Origin: Clostridia bacterium
Lineage (GTDB): Bacteria > Bacillota > Clostridia > Lachnospirales > Lachnospiraceae
Direction: 5' to 3'
DNA: 64,000 nucleotides
Assembly (NCBI GenBank): GCA_910574475.1
Contig: CAJTAT010000007.1
Span: 62,001-126,000 of the forward strand
Shown here: piece by piece, positions 43,814-52,145 of the stretch
How the letters are laid out: every line of letters begins with the position of its first letter
How positions within the stretch are numbered: position 1 is the stretch's first letter
Position numbers and translations under genes: made by a program
The notes under the pieces: generated by a model
What the model was told of the DNA's origin: nothing
What the model saw: only the letters and a program-made list of their open reading frames with translations
The model's database searches: none

Positions 43814-44695
43814 CTACTTTTTAATTGCCCGAAGCTCGATGTATCCCCTCTCCCCTCTGGGCTCCAGCTGGATGCGGGGGCTTTCCTCGTCCCACTCGTA
43901 TCCGATTACAGACGGGTCATAATGGTCGATGGCATATTGTACGGCAAGAATCGCCTGGGAATAATCCTCCTCCCGGAAAGGCTCCCCCTGGACCGCCAGA
44001 TACTCGGCGGCAGGCAGGGAAATGACATCAAACCCCTCCGGGATTTCCCCATGGTAATCCGCCTCTGCCTCCACGCCCTGTACATAGGTGGAAGTGCCGG
44101 GCTTTTTATAGGCTCCCGGCAGCCACAGGCAGACCGGCTCCCCACAGAGGGAATCCATGCTTTTTAATATTCCCCAAACCTCACAGCTCACTTCGTCACA
44201 GTATGCAAAATAATCTTCCGCTTTTATTCCTCGTTTGATGATGACCTTTCGCTCCGGTTTTTGGATCGCCTGGATAAATACGTTCTGGAGATTTTTCATT
44301 TCCATGTCCAAAACATCCTTTCTCAGTTCTCCGAATTTCACGCCGTATGGGATAAACAGGGCAATGGGCACCGGGTCCTTCAGATATTCCCCCGGCCTGC
44401 AGCCGAATTCCCGGTAAAAGGCACGGGTATACCCGTCCACACTGCCAAACCCGCAGTCAAAGGCCGCCTCCGTCACAAGGCACTGTTCCTCCTTCAGCCG
44501 TATGGCGGAGCGGGAAAGCCGGAGCCTGCGAATGTATTCTGCCGGCGTCACACCCAAAAGCTCCTTAAACAGCCGGTAGGAATGCCAGGGAGAAAACAGG
44601 GAGACGGCTGACAGCTGTGCCAGTGTGATATCCGCTTCCAGATGGGCTTCGATGTAATCCTGCATCCTCTGAACCGCTGCTGTCTGTTCTTTCAA
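43814..44695 (-). CDS. AraC-family regulator with GyrI-like domain (second)
   Basis: A 293-residue Rob-type regulator. AraC double HTH in residues 1-110 (ADITLAQLSAVSLFSPWHSY, then VTEAAFDCGFGSVDGYTRAF) and a GyrI-like domain from about 130 to 293. It precedes the ABC genes 42.3-43.8 kb in the same direction and is their most likely activator. It is paralogous to the AraC gene at 41366, so the transporter is bracketed by two related regulators. Confidence 0.9.
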   Translation of the reverse strand: MKEQTAAVQRMQDYIEAHLEADITLAQLSAVSLFSPWHSYRLFKELLGVTPAEYIRRLRLSRSAIRLKEEQCLVTEAAFDCGFGSVDGYTRAFYREFGCRPGEYLKDPVPIALFIPYGVKFGELRKDVLDMEMKNLQNVFIQAIQKPERKVIIKRGIKAEDYFAYCDEVSCEVWGILKSMDSLCGEPVCLWLPGAYKKPGTSTYVQGVEAEADYHGEIPEGFDVISLPAAEYLAVQGEPFREEDYSQAILAVQYAIDHYDPSVIGYEWDEESPRIQLEPRGERGYIELRAIKK

Positions 44696-44738
44696 AATAA
44701 ACCACCTCTTTCTTCTCTGAACTGCTGCCTTGGAGTTC

Positions 44739-45286
44739 CTATTTTATAATGATCCACGCTTTTTGTCTCGACTTTTTTTGCTGTTTCCAGATTTTTTGTA
44801 CCCCATAGTTATTTTCATCTGACATGCGGTCATCCCCACATTTGCTGCGCCAAATCATCTTTCCTGATAGCAGTATGGCACACGCACAGACAGCCAATCC
44901 AAAAATTACCAGCATCGGCAACAGATTTTCCAGTCCAAAAGTCCCCCTGTCATCAGTCTGTATCCCCATGAAGCCGGGAAAGCTTTCCCTATTGTTTCAA
45001 GCATTTTGGGGAGCATCTCAACCGGGAACATAATTCCAGAGAGCATGATTGAGGGCAGAAAGACAATAATGGAAAACATGGGGGTTTTCGTCTGGTCTTT
45101 TACCGCCAGGCCAATTATGCTGGCTATGCTGAGTGACACCGCAATAAAAATGGAAAGGGATGCAAAGTATATGCTTGGATTTTCCGGTATTTTGGAATCA
45201 AAGGCAAGCGGTGCGGCAATATACAGGATAATGCTCATAATAAGCAGGTGGATAAACGCCGAGATATAAAGGAACACCGTTTGCAA
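44739..45286 (-). pseudogene. Frameshifted ABC-2 permease remnant
   Basis: The frame from 45286 encodes four helices and the conserved FLPSIMLSGIMFP region. It then shifts near 44955, at a run of five G. The neighbouring frame supplies the last helix (ENLLPMLVIFGLAVCAC). The N-terminal membrane part is missing. With the ATPase fragment just upstream it is the residue of a full exporter. Confidence 0.8.
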
Positions 45287-45441
45287 TTTTCATAAAGTGT
45301 TGCTCCAATGAACCGCCCTGCCCCAGAAAGAATGGCAATCCGGTCACACAAGCTCTCAACCTCTGCCATATCGTGGCTTGTTAATATGATTGTCTTCCCG
45401 GCTGCCTTTAGCTGCCGGATTTGCTCATGTTCATTCTGCAT
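45235..45441 (-). pseudogene. ABC ATPase C-terminal fragment
   Basis: Only the region after Walker B remains: QIRQLKAAGKTIILTSHDM and EVESLCDRIAIL. It starts 45 bases after the TetR stop and soon changes frame into the permease remnant. Walker A, the signature and Walker B are lost, so it cannot bind ATP. Confidence 0.8.
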
Positions 45442-45485
45442 CCTCCTGCCATGGTTCCTCCATTTCCTCCACTGAACAGCACAGT

Positions 45486-46091
45486 TTACTTCAAATATGC
45501 TGTCCGCCATTGCCCGACCCTTTTCAAAAAATCCTTTTCCAGGCCGTCCGGATCCAACTTTCCAGCGGAAAGCATTTGCCAGACACAGCGCATCAGATAG
45601 CTGTCAATCTCCTCTAACAGCATCCTTACGTCAACGCCTGGCCGAAATACGGAAAGATCCAGATCCCCCAGCATCCTGTCCGCCGCATCCTCATATGTTT
45701 TATCATAGGACTTCCCGGTTTCCTCCCTGATTTCCGGGTTCTCCGCAAAAAGAGCCCGTAATGAGAATAAATATTCATCGGGAGCCGTTCTCATAAACTC
45801 ACATCTTGCCAGAACCTTCTGGGTCATTGCCTCAAAGAAGTCTGACGTTTCTTTGTAATAAAACTTCAGCTCTATTTCATTTGACATCCTGTTGATATTC
45901 TCCCAGAGGTATAAATACAGATCTTTTTTATTCTGGAAATAATGAAACAGCAGGGACTTTGATATTCCGCCGGCATCCGCAATCTTGGACATGGATGCGT
46001 TTTTGTAATTGTCATGGGCAAACACCATGTATGCTGCTTTTATGATCCGTTCCTGCTTTTCCAATGGCAGTTTAAAAAATTTTTTGTTCAT
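45486..46091 (-). CDS. TetR-family regulator of a decayed ABC module
   Basis: A 201-residue regulator beginning MNKKFFKLPLEKQERI with GGGGGA upstream. HTH at about 27-50 (SMSKIADAGGISKSLLFHYF) and the same ending as the TetR at 34 kb (DFLKRVGQWRTAYLK); the two are close paralogues. It is intact although its likely target transporter downstream is broken. A 22-base piece of a similar gene (TGAAACAGCAGGGA...TTTTGATA) recurs at 46462-46483. Confidence 0.9.
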   Translation of the reverse strand: MNKKFFKLPLEKQERIIKAAYMVFAHDNYKNASMSKIADAGGISKSLLFHYFQNKKDLYLYLWENINRMSNEIELKFYYKETSDFFEAMTQKVLARCEFMRTAPDEYLFSLRALFAENPEIREETGKSYDKTYEDAADRMLGDLDLSVFRPGVDVRMLLEEIDSYLMRCVWQMLSAGKLDPDGLEKDFLKRVGQWRTAYLK

Positions 46092-46219
46092 TCTGGTCCC
46101 CCGGCACTTGTCTGGCCAATCATCCATTTCGTAATTCTGCTTAGTTAACCATTTTAGATAGAAGTATTATTGTCAAAAAATATAAGGTATAATTCCCACA
46201 TAGTATTTATAGCCTGTTT

Positions 46220-46309
46220 TTATATTACAGCCCTCCCACTGTGATACTGATTATCAACTACAAAAACGATCAGGATGACCAAAACAGGCGCATATTTTTT
46301 CAGGCTCAT
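46220..46309 (-). CDS. Small membrane peptide, 29 residues
   Basis: The ORF starts MSLKKYAPVLVILIVFVVDN: a short basic head, one hydrophobic helix (residues 7-19) and a polar tail. A strong AAGGAGG ribosome site lies 5-6 bases upstream. No other gene shares the stretch 46092-46526. The region also holds the tetR remnant and a partial dispersed repeat at about 46441-46450. It could be a genuine small membrane protein. Function unknown. Confidence 0.5.
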   Translation of the reverse strand: MSLKKYAPVLVILIVFVVDNQYHSGRAVI

Positions 46310-46526
46310 TGCCCACCTCCTTATTTTCGAACATCTGTCTGTTTATCAGGTATATCTTGCCGGAAACACGAAAGTGAATTGGGATTAGGTAAAAAATAAG
46401 ATGATGATAGGATGGTAGCCCTTCTTCTCTGATCCATTTTTTATTATCACCTTTTTATTAGTGAAACAGCAGGGATTTTGATAATAAAAGGCAGCAACGC
46501 TTCCGGCTGCCGCCCCTTCACATCAA

Positions 46527-46949
46527 TTATGAAACATCAAAATCCTCTGAGTGGAAATTACTGTAATATCTTCCTCTCACAGCAGTAAATTTCAGCACAC
46601 AGTAATCAGGGTCTGTTACGCCTTGGGGATAATACATCGTATCACCCTCCTGCCATATTAACTGTTTGCTTTCTGCATCTTCTAATACTTCCATTGTACC
46701 AAGCAGCATAACTCCCCTGAAAAAACGTCTGTCGCAGAAATAAATGCTGGCATTGGGGTTTTCCCGATACTGAGAGACCCTCATAGAAGAAGTATTGGTG
46801 GTAAACCAAAACTCTTTGATTCCTTCCCGCTTCCGGGGTGGGAGCATGGCTTTCATACATGGGAACCCATCTCCGGAAATAGAAGCAATAAAAGAAACAC
46901 CCTGTTTATCAATCAAGTTACCCACTGTTTGTTCTGGATTTTTCATCAT
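46527..46949 (-). CDS. Pyridoxamine 5'-phosphate oxidase-like flavoprotein
   Basis: A 140-residue split-barrel flavin-binding protein (SFIASISGDGFPCMKAMLPPR onset strand pair, NPNASIYFCDRRFFRGVMLLG core in two parts). General role: FMN-dependent reduction of small molecules. A GGAGGG site precedes the start. It stands alone between two repeats. Confidence 0.85.
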   Translation of the reverse strand: MMKNPEQTVGNLIDKQGVSFIASISGDGFPCMKAMLPPRKREGIKEFWFTTNTSSMRVSQYRENPNASIYFCDRRFFRGVMLLGTMEVLEDAESKQLIWQEGDTMYYPQGVTDPDYCVLKFTAVRGRYYSNFHSEDFDVS

Positions 46950-47003
46950 GCTAAAATCCCTCCTATTTTTTACACTTCAATAGAAAAAAATTCATCTTTG
47001 TTC

Positions 47004-47033
47004 ATTTTACTGCCATTGACCGATTTCGTGAAG
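47004..47033. repeat. Dispersed-repeat copy b
   Basis: Reads ATTTTACTGCCATTGACCGA then TTTCGTGAAG. On the minus strand it lies 55 bases before the PNPOx-like gene. It shares its GGCAGTAAAAT flank with the inverted copy at 52.99 kb. Apart from this and the hairpin beyond it, 46950-47241 holds nothing clear. Confidence 0.65.
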
Positions 47034-47145
47034 ATATGATTCTGATCTTGCATGACGTTCTTCCTTCTGACCTTCGCTCTGGTCTTAGCAGTATAACACC
47101 ATACCGGAAGATGGACTCGGCTTTTTTGTCCATTTTTAATAAATA

Positions 47146-47183
47146 AGGAGTGTTTACTGACCTTTTCTGGAAAACACTCCTTG
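47146..47183 (-). terminator. Terminator hairpin after the Ig-like membrane protein gene
   Basis: Arms AAGGAGTGTTT (47146-47156) and AAACACTCCTT (47173-47183) followed on the minus strand by an AT-rich stretch TTATTTATTAAAAA. The T run is imperfect. Confidence 0.55.
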
Positions 47184-47241
47184 CTCTGTTCTATTCTTAA
47201 TTTCACTTTTGAATCATGGTCACGATCTCAGCTGTGAAAAT

Positions 47242-48123
47242 CTATTTTTCTTCCCCTTCTGTTCTTGCCATCCTCCCATGCCCCACCAGAAACTCGACGC
47301 TCAGTGTTTCCACCACAAGCCTGTACATCCCTGGCTCCAGCGTGCCATAAATATCCAGATTATATGTCTCGCTGGCACTCTCCCCACCCGGAAGGATATG
47401 GGCAATATCCTGGAAGCCAACATTATCCGCCCTGACAGGCATTGTGTACCACTGGCCATCTATCTGCTTCTGGAGGGAAAAGTATTCCCCGTAAGTGAAC
47501 TCTTCCCCGCTGTTATTGGCAATCAATACCGTAATCTCGCTTGTCCCAATGTCCTGGGCAGTCATAGACAGCCCCTCTGTACCCTCTGCCGGCAGCTCAT
47601 CCGCTTTCAGCAGGAAACAGCTGTGATATACGGACAAATGCCCTGCATTGGGAAAGTTAAGGACATTCAGGGTATCCTCATCACTGCCATCCATCTCTTT
47701 CCATAGAAAGGAGAGATCTGTATCCCCATAATAAACCGCCCCGTCATTCCTAAGCCAGACCCCGCCGGATGCCGTCACGGAAATGTCATACCCTTCCCCG
47801 CTGCTGATCCAGATTCCAAAGAAGGGAGTCTCCATCTGTGAGAGAACCTGTTCATCTGCCGCCTGGAGGGGAATATCATTGATTCTTTTAATCACTTCCT
47901 TCTCCGTACTGCTGTCATACAGCGTCCTGACCATAACCGTTTCCCCGTCATAATAATACAGTTGGAAAGCACTTGTATCCGGGCTTGCCCCAACAAGGAT
48001 ATTTCCGCCTTTATCATTTTTGTAAAGAAACACGGCAAACAGAACGCCTGCCACAGCCAAAAATAACATGATGAAAAACACAACTGGTATATATTTTGTT
48101 TTCTTGTTTTGAAATATCCTCAT
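47242..48123 (-). CDS. Membrane-anchored protein with Ig-like C-terminal domain
   Basis: A 293-residue protein: one N-terminal helix (13-34), then an extracytoplasmic region. The last ~110 residues (ITVLIANNSGEEFTYGEYFS to YRLVVETLSVEF) resemble the bacterial immunoglobulin-like domain found in Firmicutes surface proteins and stress-linked anti-sigma-type proteins. The middle part is unassigned. It belongs to a run of exported proteins from 47 to 58 kb on this strand. Confidence 0.75.
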   Translation of the reverse strand: MRIFQNKKTKYIPVVFFIMLFLAVAGVLFAVFLYKNDKGGNILVGASPDTSAFQLYYYDGETVMVRTLYDSSTEKEVIKRINDIPLQAADEQVLSQMETPFFGIWISSGEGYDISVTASGGVWLRNDGAVYYGDTDLSFLWKEMDGSDEDTLNVLNFPNAGHLSVYHSCFLLKADELPAEGTEGLSMTAQDIGTSEITVLIANNSGEEFTYGEYFSLQKQIDGQWYTMPVRADNVGFQDIAHILPGGESASETYNLDIYGTLEPGMYRLVVETLSVEFLVGHGRMARTEGEEK

Positions 48124-48287
48124 TGGTATCCTCCTTTATAAACCTGTCTATATTAGAAAAGCCACTGTATAAAGAACTGCCCGCGGAAATAATCGGTAAA
48201 AGCAGACTCTGAGTATTTTGGCAATATGGTCACCGACCAGATTTTAAAAATAAAACTGCGCTTCACCGTCAGAACTATCGGCTCCTT

Positions 48288-48319
48288 TTATTATCCTCCA
48301 ATTGACCGATTATGGGAAG
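48288..48319. repeat. Dispersed-repeat copy c
   Basis: Reads TTATTATCCTCCAATTGACC then GATTATGGGAAG. It starts 18 bases beyond the amidase stop on the minus strand. The stretch 48124-48287 otherwise looks empty. Confidence 0.65.
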
Positions 48320-48336
48320 CCCTGAAACGGAACATA

Positions 48337-49164
48337 CTATCCTGTCTTTTCCTCCAGCCCTTTCACAATCCCCTTCACAAGTTCTCCGGCAAGCTTCTCC
48401 TGATATTTTTTCGATATCAGCTGATTCCTTTCATTATAATTGGAAAGATAACCTATTTCTACCAATACAGCAGGAACTGTTGTATTCTTCAGAATATAGT
48501 AATCGGCAGGTTTTACATTCCTTGAAACAATATTTTCGCTCTCTTCTATTGTCTCCATAATCTTTTCCGCATAATGTTTCCCTTCCTCCGCACTCTTGCA
48601 GTAATAACATTCCAGACCATATATCGAACTGTCTTTTTCATAATAATTGCAGTGAATGCTTATAAAAAGATCTGCCTTTTCCCCATTTGCAATCTGTACC
48701 CGTTCCTCAAGTTTCATAAATATATCTTTATCCCTGGTAAGGACCACCAGGATGCCCTGTTCCTCCAGCAGTTCCTTTAATTTCAGGACAACAGCAAGGT
48801 TGATCTCCTTCTCCGTTGCCGCCTGTTCCACTGTTCCCCCATCTTCCCCGCCGTGTCCGGCATCCAGGACAACCATATGGTTTTCTTCCCCCGAAAGGTC
48901 TGCGTCCAATTCATCTTCCTCTACACCGGATATTGTTTCCCGAACAGCATCCGCCTTTTGGGTGCTACTCTCATTCTCATTCCTGCGGAAAAAATCCCGG
49001 ATATACAAACAGCCGCAGATCATCAGTAGAATCATAACTGCCAGGACAGCCACCATGATTCCCCGGACGGTATAGGCTATGACCCTACGTCTCTGTCTGG
49101 CAATCTTCTTGCTTCTTTTTCTCTGATTCTCTGTCTTCCAGGCTGGCTGTCTTCTCTTTTGCAC
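48337..49164 (-). CDS. N-acetylmuramoyl-L-alanine amidase (Amidase_3), membrane anchored
   Basis: It cleaves the amide bond between MurNAc and the stem peptide of peptidoglycan. About 275 residues: a basic cytoplasmic head, one helix (about 33-55), a linker, then Amidase_3 from about 95 with zinc ligands in VLDAGHGGEDGG (His), the glutamate in the TEKEINL region, DLFISIHCN (His) and VLVEIGYLSN (Glu). The start is taken as GTG 49164 with AGGAG eight bases upstream. The longer frame starts at an unsupported TTG. Confidence 0.88.
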   Translation of the reverse strand: MQKRRQPAWKTENQRKRSKKIARQRRRVIAYTVRGIMVAVLAVMILLMICGCLYIRDFFRRNENESSTQKADAVRETISGVEEDELDADLSGEENHMVVLDAGHGGEDGGTVEQAATEKEINLAVVLKLKELLEEQGILVVLTRDKDIFMKLEERVQIANGEKADLFISIHCNYYEKDSSIYGLECYYCKSAEEGKHYAEKIMETIEESENIVSRNVKPADYYILKNTTVPAVLVEIGYLSNYNERNQLISKKYQEKLAGELVKGIVKGLEEKTG

Positions 49165-49329
49165 TATACTTACTCCTGCATTCTGTTCCTCTGGGGTATT
49201 AACAATATACAAACCACAAAAAACTGCCAACCAAGCATGCCACGAACCACCGCTTACTGGTTCCTGACATGCTTACCTGACATATTGAGGATATATTAAA
49301 TTATTTTCCTGCAGCCGAAAGATACTGCC

Positions 49330-50484
49330 CTACTGCCGCGCCGCCGGAACATAATGGAATTTTGTTCCTTCTGCTACCAACCACATATTCGTTGGATCAT
49401 CCTCATCCCATTTGTAATTTCTGTCCAGAAACAGCGCCCTTCCATCTGGCAGTGTTGCCATCGGAAAATAGCCTTCTGTGCTGAAAGGCAGCTCACCTGC
49501 GGGAACCTTCCATTTGATACTGGCACTCCCCAGGTCATAGCCAATGATTCCCTGTGCACCGAAAATTACAAGGTCACAGTCCCTCCCCGGACATACACAG
49601 TCATAGAAGCTGCCATCACTGTGGAGAAAAAAGGAAGTGGCATCCCCTATACTACCATTGCGCCCGTCCAGTTCAACGATCACGGAAGTGCCATCATCCG
49701 TAACGTTGTCACGAAGCACGGCGTATACCTTTCCATCCCTGCCCCTCCCCATAGCGGTACGGAGACCATAAGCCTTGTAATCATAACTAATCTTATTCAG
49801 GAAGTTCCCTTCCGCATCAAAGGCCAGCACTGCTGTTCCATCGTTCTGTGTGGAAAGGTAGATATCCCCATTTCCTGCCACTGCGATTATACGGGGGGAG
49901 AAGACCTCCTTCTTGATATATTCGGAAATATCCAGTTTTGCCATCACCTCACCAGACGGGCTGATCCTCCATATTTCACAGTGTTCTGTAGGACAGGCAA
50001 ACTCATCCTTCCTCATCACTGCTTCAATATCCCTGTCCTCTTCCACCACATACAGGTTCCCCTGTTCGTCCGTGGTCATGACGGAAAACACCATCCCATC
50101 TGGCGCCGTCACCGGCAGAGCCTCACCATCAGCCTCCTCTGGCTTCATTTTCAGGATTCCGGATCCCCCGTCCTGATCCCTGCTTACTAAATAGACAACG
50201 TCCGCAGATGCCGTAAGATAGTTAATCGGTATACTCCCCTTATAATCTATCGTCTGCGCTTCTGCAGATAATGGGGGCAATACGGGATCTTTGCTGCTTT
50301 CCTCCGGGACAGTGTCATCATCCGCACGATAAGCAGAATCTGCTGAATCCTCCTGCATCACCGGCTGCGGTACCTCTCCTTCCATAACATCTGCTGTTGG
50401 GTCTGTACTGCCGCCACAACCAGTAAGACATAAGGCGCCTGCCAACAGCAGCATACCCAACAGCCTGCATTTTTGCATTTTCAT
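49330..50484 (-). CDS. Exported lipoprotein with beta-propeller-like repeats
   Basis: A 384-residue lipoprotein: signal peptide with lipobox LCLTGC (Cys near 23), then an acidic linker (about 25-75) and a long domain of repeated strands resembling YncE/quinoprotein-like propellers (ADVVYLVSRD, NLYVVEED, GDIYLSTQND, GKVYAVLRDN). The start at 50484 has GGAGGAAGAAGGG upstream. It follows the sigma/anti-sigma pair in one direction and could be their output. No enzyme motif is recognisable. Confidence 0.8.
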   Translation of the reverse strand: MKMQKCRLLGMLLLAGALCLTGCGGSTDPTADVMEGEVPQPVMQEDSADSAYRADDDTVPEESSKDPVLPPLSAEAQTIDYKGSIPINYLTASADVVYLVSRDQDGGSGILKMKPEEADGEALPVTAPDGMVFSVMTTDEQGNLYVVEEDRDIEAVMRKDEFACPTEHCEIWRISPSGEVMAKLDISEYIKKEVFSPRIIAVAGNGDIYLSTQNDGTAVLAFDAEGNFLNKISYDYKAYGLRTAMGRGRDGKVYAVLRDNVTDDGTSVIVELDGRNGSIGDATSFFLHSDGSFYDCVCPGRDCDLVIFGAQGIIGYDLGSASIKWKVPAGELPFSTEGYFPMATLPDGRALFLDRNYKWDEDDPTNMWLVAEGTKFHYVPAARQ

Positions 50485-50630
50485 GTTCCCTTCTTCCTCC
50501 ATATGTACTGATATGTTCCATTTCCCCTTTTTAGGGCACCATAGCTTACAGGCCCTGATGCCCTGTTCAGGCCAGCCTGCACTCAGGCAACACTGGCCTT
50601 ATTCCCGATTTTTCTGTAAACTGGCAGCGA

Positions 50631-51257
50631 TTATTCCTCCCCGGCCTGCGCTGCTCTTTCTTCGGCCTCTGCTTTTGCTTCCTCTCTTGCCTTCTGCACT
50701 TCCGGTGACTGGTCAAGAGCATAGTCCCTGGCTGCGTTAAAGTCCAGTATCTGCAGAAGCTCCTCGTCTGTCAGTTCCCGGTCAGGCAGGTAGAAGCAGC
50801 CGGTATCCTTCGTATAGGCCAGTGTATCCCCGTCCGGCACCTGACTTTCATTCTCCACCAGGGTCAACGTGTTCTCCGGGAACATGCCCTTCTCGTACTC
50901 CTGTCGGAGGGCATCCATCCGGCTCCTTTCCTCCCTCGTATATTCCCTGCTGAACTGGTCTGCATGGATCTGCTGGTTCTGGATCATGTCCTCCGTTGCC
51001 TCCACCTCTGCCCTAGGGATCGCCTCCATCCTTGCCTGCACCAGGTTGCTGATCGCCGCATAGGACGGAATGGACACCGCACCGAAGACCAGCATGAAGG
51101 CTGCCGCCGACATTGCCATCCTCTTAAAACTGTTCCGTCTGTAGGTTCCGTCTGCCATCTGTGTTCTTACATTCATGATAATTTCCTCCTGCATATTTTC
51201 TTTCATGTGTACCTGTTTCATAGCATGTCTCAGCTGTCCGCCATTCATCTCACTCAT
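50631..51257 (-). CDS. Membrane anti-sigma-type protein
   Basis: A 208-residue protein with a cytoplasmic head (about 1-45), one helix (about 46-66) and an exported coiled, acidic region ending in Glu/Ala-rich sequence. ATG overlaps the sigma-factor stop by ATGA, the usual arrangement of an anti-sigma factor with its sigma. It lacks the zinc His-x3-Cys-x2-Cys motif, so it is not a ZAS-type factor. The exported part could receive a cell-envelope signal. Confidence 0.75.
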   Translation of the reverse strand: MSEMNGGQLRHAMKQVHMKENMQEEIIMNVRTQMADGTYRRNSFKRMAMSAAAFMLVFGAVSIPSYAAISNLVQARMEAIPRAEVEATEDMIQNQQIHADQFSREYTREERSRMDALRQEYEKGMFPENTLTLVENESQVPDGDTLAYTKDTGCFYLPDRELTDEELLQILDFNAARDYALDQSPEVQKAREEAKAEAEERAAQAGEE

Positions 51258-51721
51258 CTGCAATATTCCTCCTTCCAGGTAGTCCGAAACTGCTCCCTTC
51301 CACGCTGCAGCCTCTTTTTGACCGCATGCTCCGTGATCCCCAGGATACCGGCAATCTCCTTTACCTGGTATCCTTCTACATAGTGGAGTACCATCACGGC
51401 TCTCTGCTTTGGGGGCATCTGGAGGAGTTCCCGCACCGCCTCCCTATCCTCCTGCTGGGATACCAGTGTGCCTGCAAGCTCCTCAATGGGCACCTTCGGA
51501 TGCCGGAATCTGAACCGCTGTATATCCCTGCAGTGGTTGGTCGCCACCTTGATCAGCCATGCCTTTTCATGCTCGCTGTCCACAAATTTCGGTTTTTTCT
51601 CCAGATATTTGCAGAAGGTCTCCTGAATGGCATCCTGGGTATCCTGCTCACTGCCGAGTATCACAATGCAGATCCGGTACAGCATCTCGCTGTGTTTCCT
51701 TACTGCCGCTTCCAGAACCAT
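51254..51721 (-). CDS. ECF-type RNA polymerase sigma factor
   Basis: A 155-residue sigma factor with region 2 (SEMLYRICIVILGSEQDTQD to CRDIQRF) and region 4 (PPKQRAVMVLHYVEGYQVKE to TEHAVKKRLQRGRE), no region 3. The start at 51721 (MVLEAAVRKHSEML) has GGAAGGAG upstream; the much longer frame has no site. The next gene is its probable anti-sigma factor. Confidence 0.92.
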   Translation of the reverse strand: MVLEAAVRKHSEMLYRICIVILGSEQDTQDAIQETFCKYLEKKPKFVDSEHEKAWLIKVATNHCRDIQRFRFRHPKVPIEELAGTLVSQQEDREAVRELLQMPPKQRAVMVLHYVEGYQVKEIAGILGITEHAVKKRLQRGREQFRTTWKEEYCR

Positions 51722-52085
51722 ATCTTTCCATCTCCTTCCTGTTACACATCCATCGCTCAAAATACCCGAACCTGGAAGAATTCCCGTTACCGTTCGCAGG
51801 ACGGGGAAAACTGGATAACAGCAGACGTCAAGCTTGCTTGTAAGTCTGTTGTTGTACAGTTTTCCACATCGGTCGGACGCCCGATGCTTCTTGTCCGGCA
51901 TAAGACGGGCAAGAAGATGTCCCTGCAAACTACATCCGTGCCCGAAAATCTTTCCGGGTATCCTTTGGCTGGATGCTGTTATACTTATGACACGCAATCA
52001 GAACACGAAAGGTGACCTTTTTGCAAAATTTTATAAGATATGCCAGTTTTTATGAATGAAATGCAGGAAATAAAGGTTTTATTTA
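51722..52085. other. Gene-free stretch upstream of the sigma gene
   Basis: On the plus strand near 51775-51870 a frame without a start reads SRYRSQDGENWITADVKLAC and onward, possibly a remnant of a mobile-element protein. No promoter matching an ECF-type -35 (GGAAC) is obvious upstream of the sigma gene. The rest is unassigned. Confidence 0.35.
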
Positions 52086-52137
52086 AGAAAAACTGCCCTC
52101 TCCTGACAAGGGTTTTCTCCTTATCAAAAGAGGGCAG
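52086..52137 (-). terminator. Terminator of the 52.1-52.8 kb lipoprotein gene
   Basis: Outer arms CTGCCCTCT (52093-52101) and AGAGGGCAG (52129-52137), followed on the minus strand by TTTTTCTT. The inner sequence CCCTCTCCTGACAAGGG (52096-52112) differs by one base from the MITE terminal repeat in mod. Confidence 0.8.
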
Positions 52138-52145
52138 ACAATGGT

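Noticed and set aside
46970-47206. 78-codon minus-strand ORF
   Set aside because: It runs through dispersed-repeat copy b and a hairpin, has no ribosome site and no protein-like composition.
51326-52015. 229-codon plus-strand ORF
   Set aside because: It is mostly the complement of the sigma-factor gene; only a short stretch near 51775-51870 might be a remnant.
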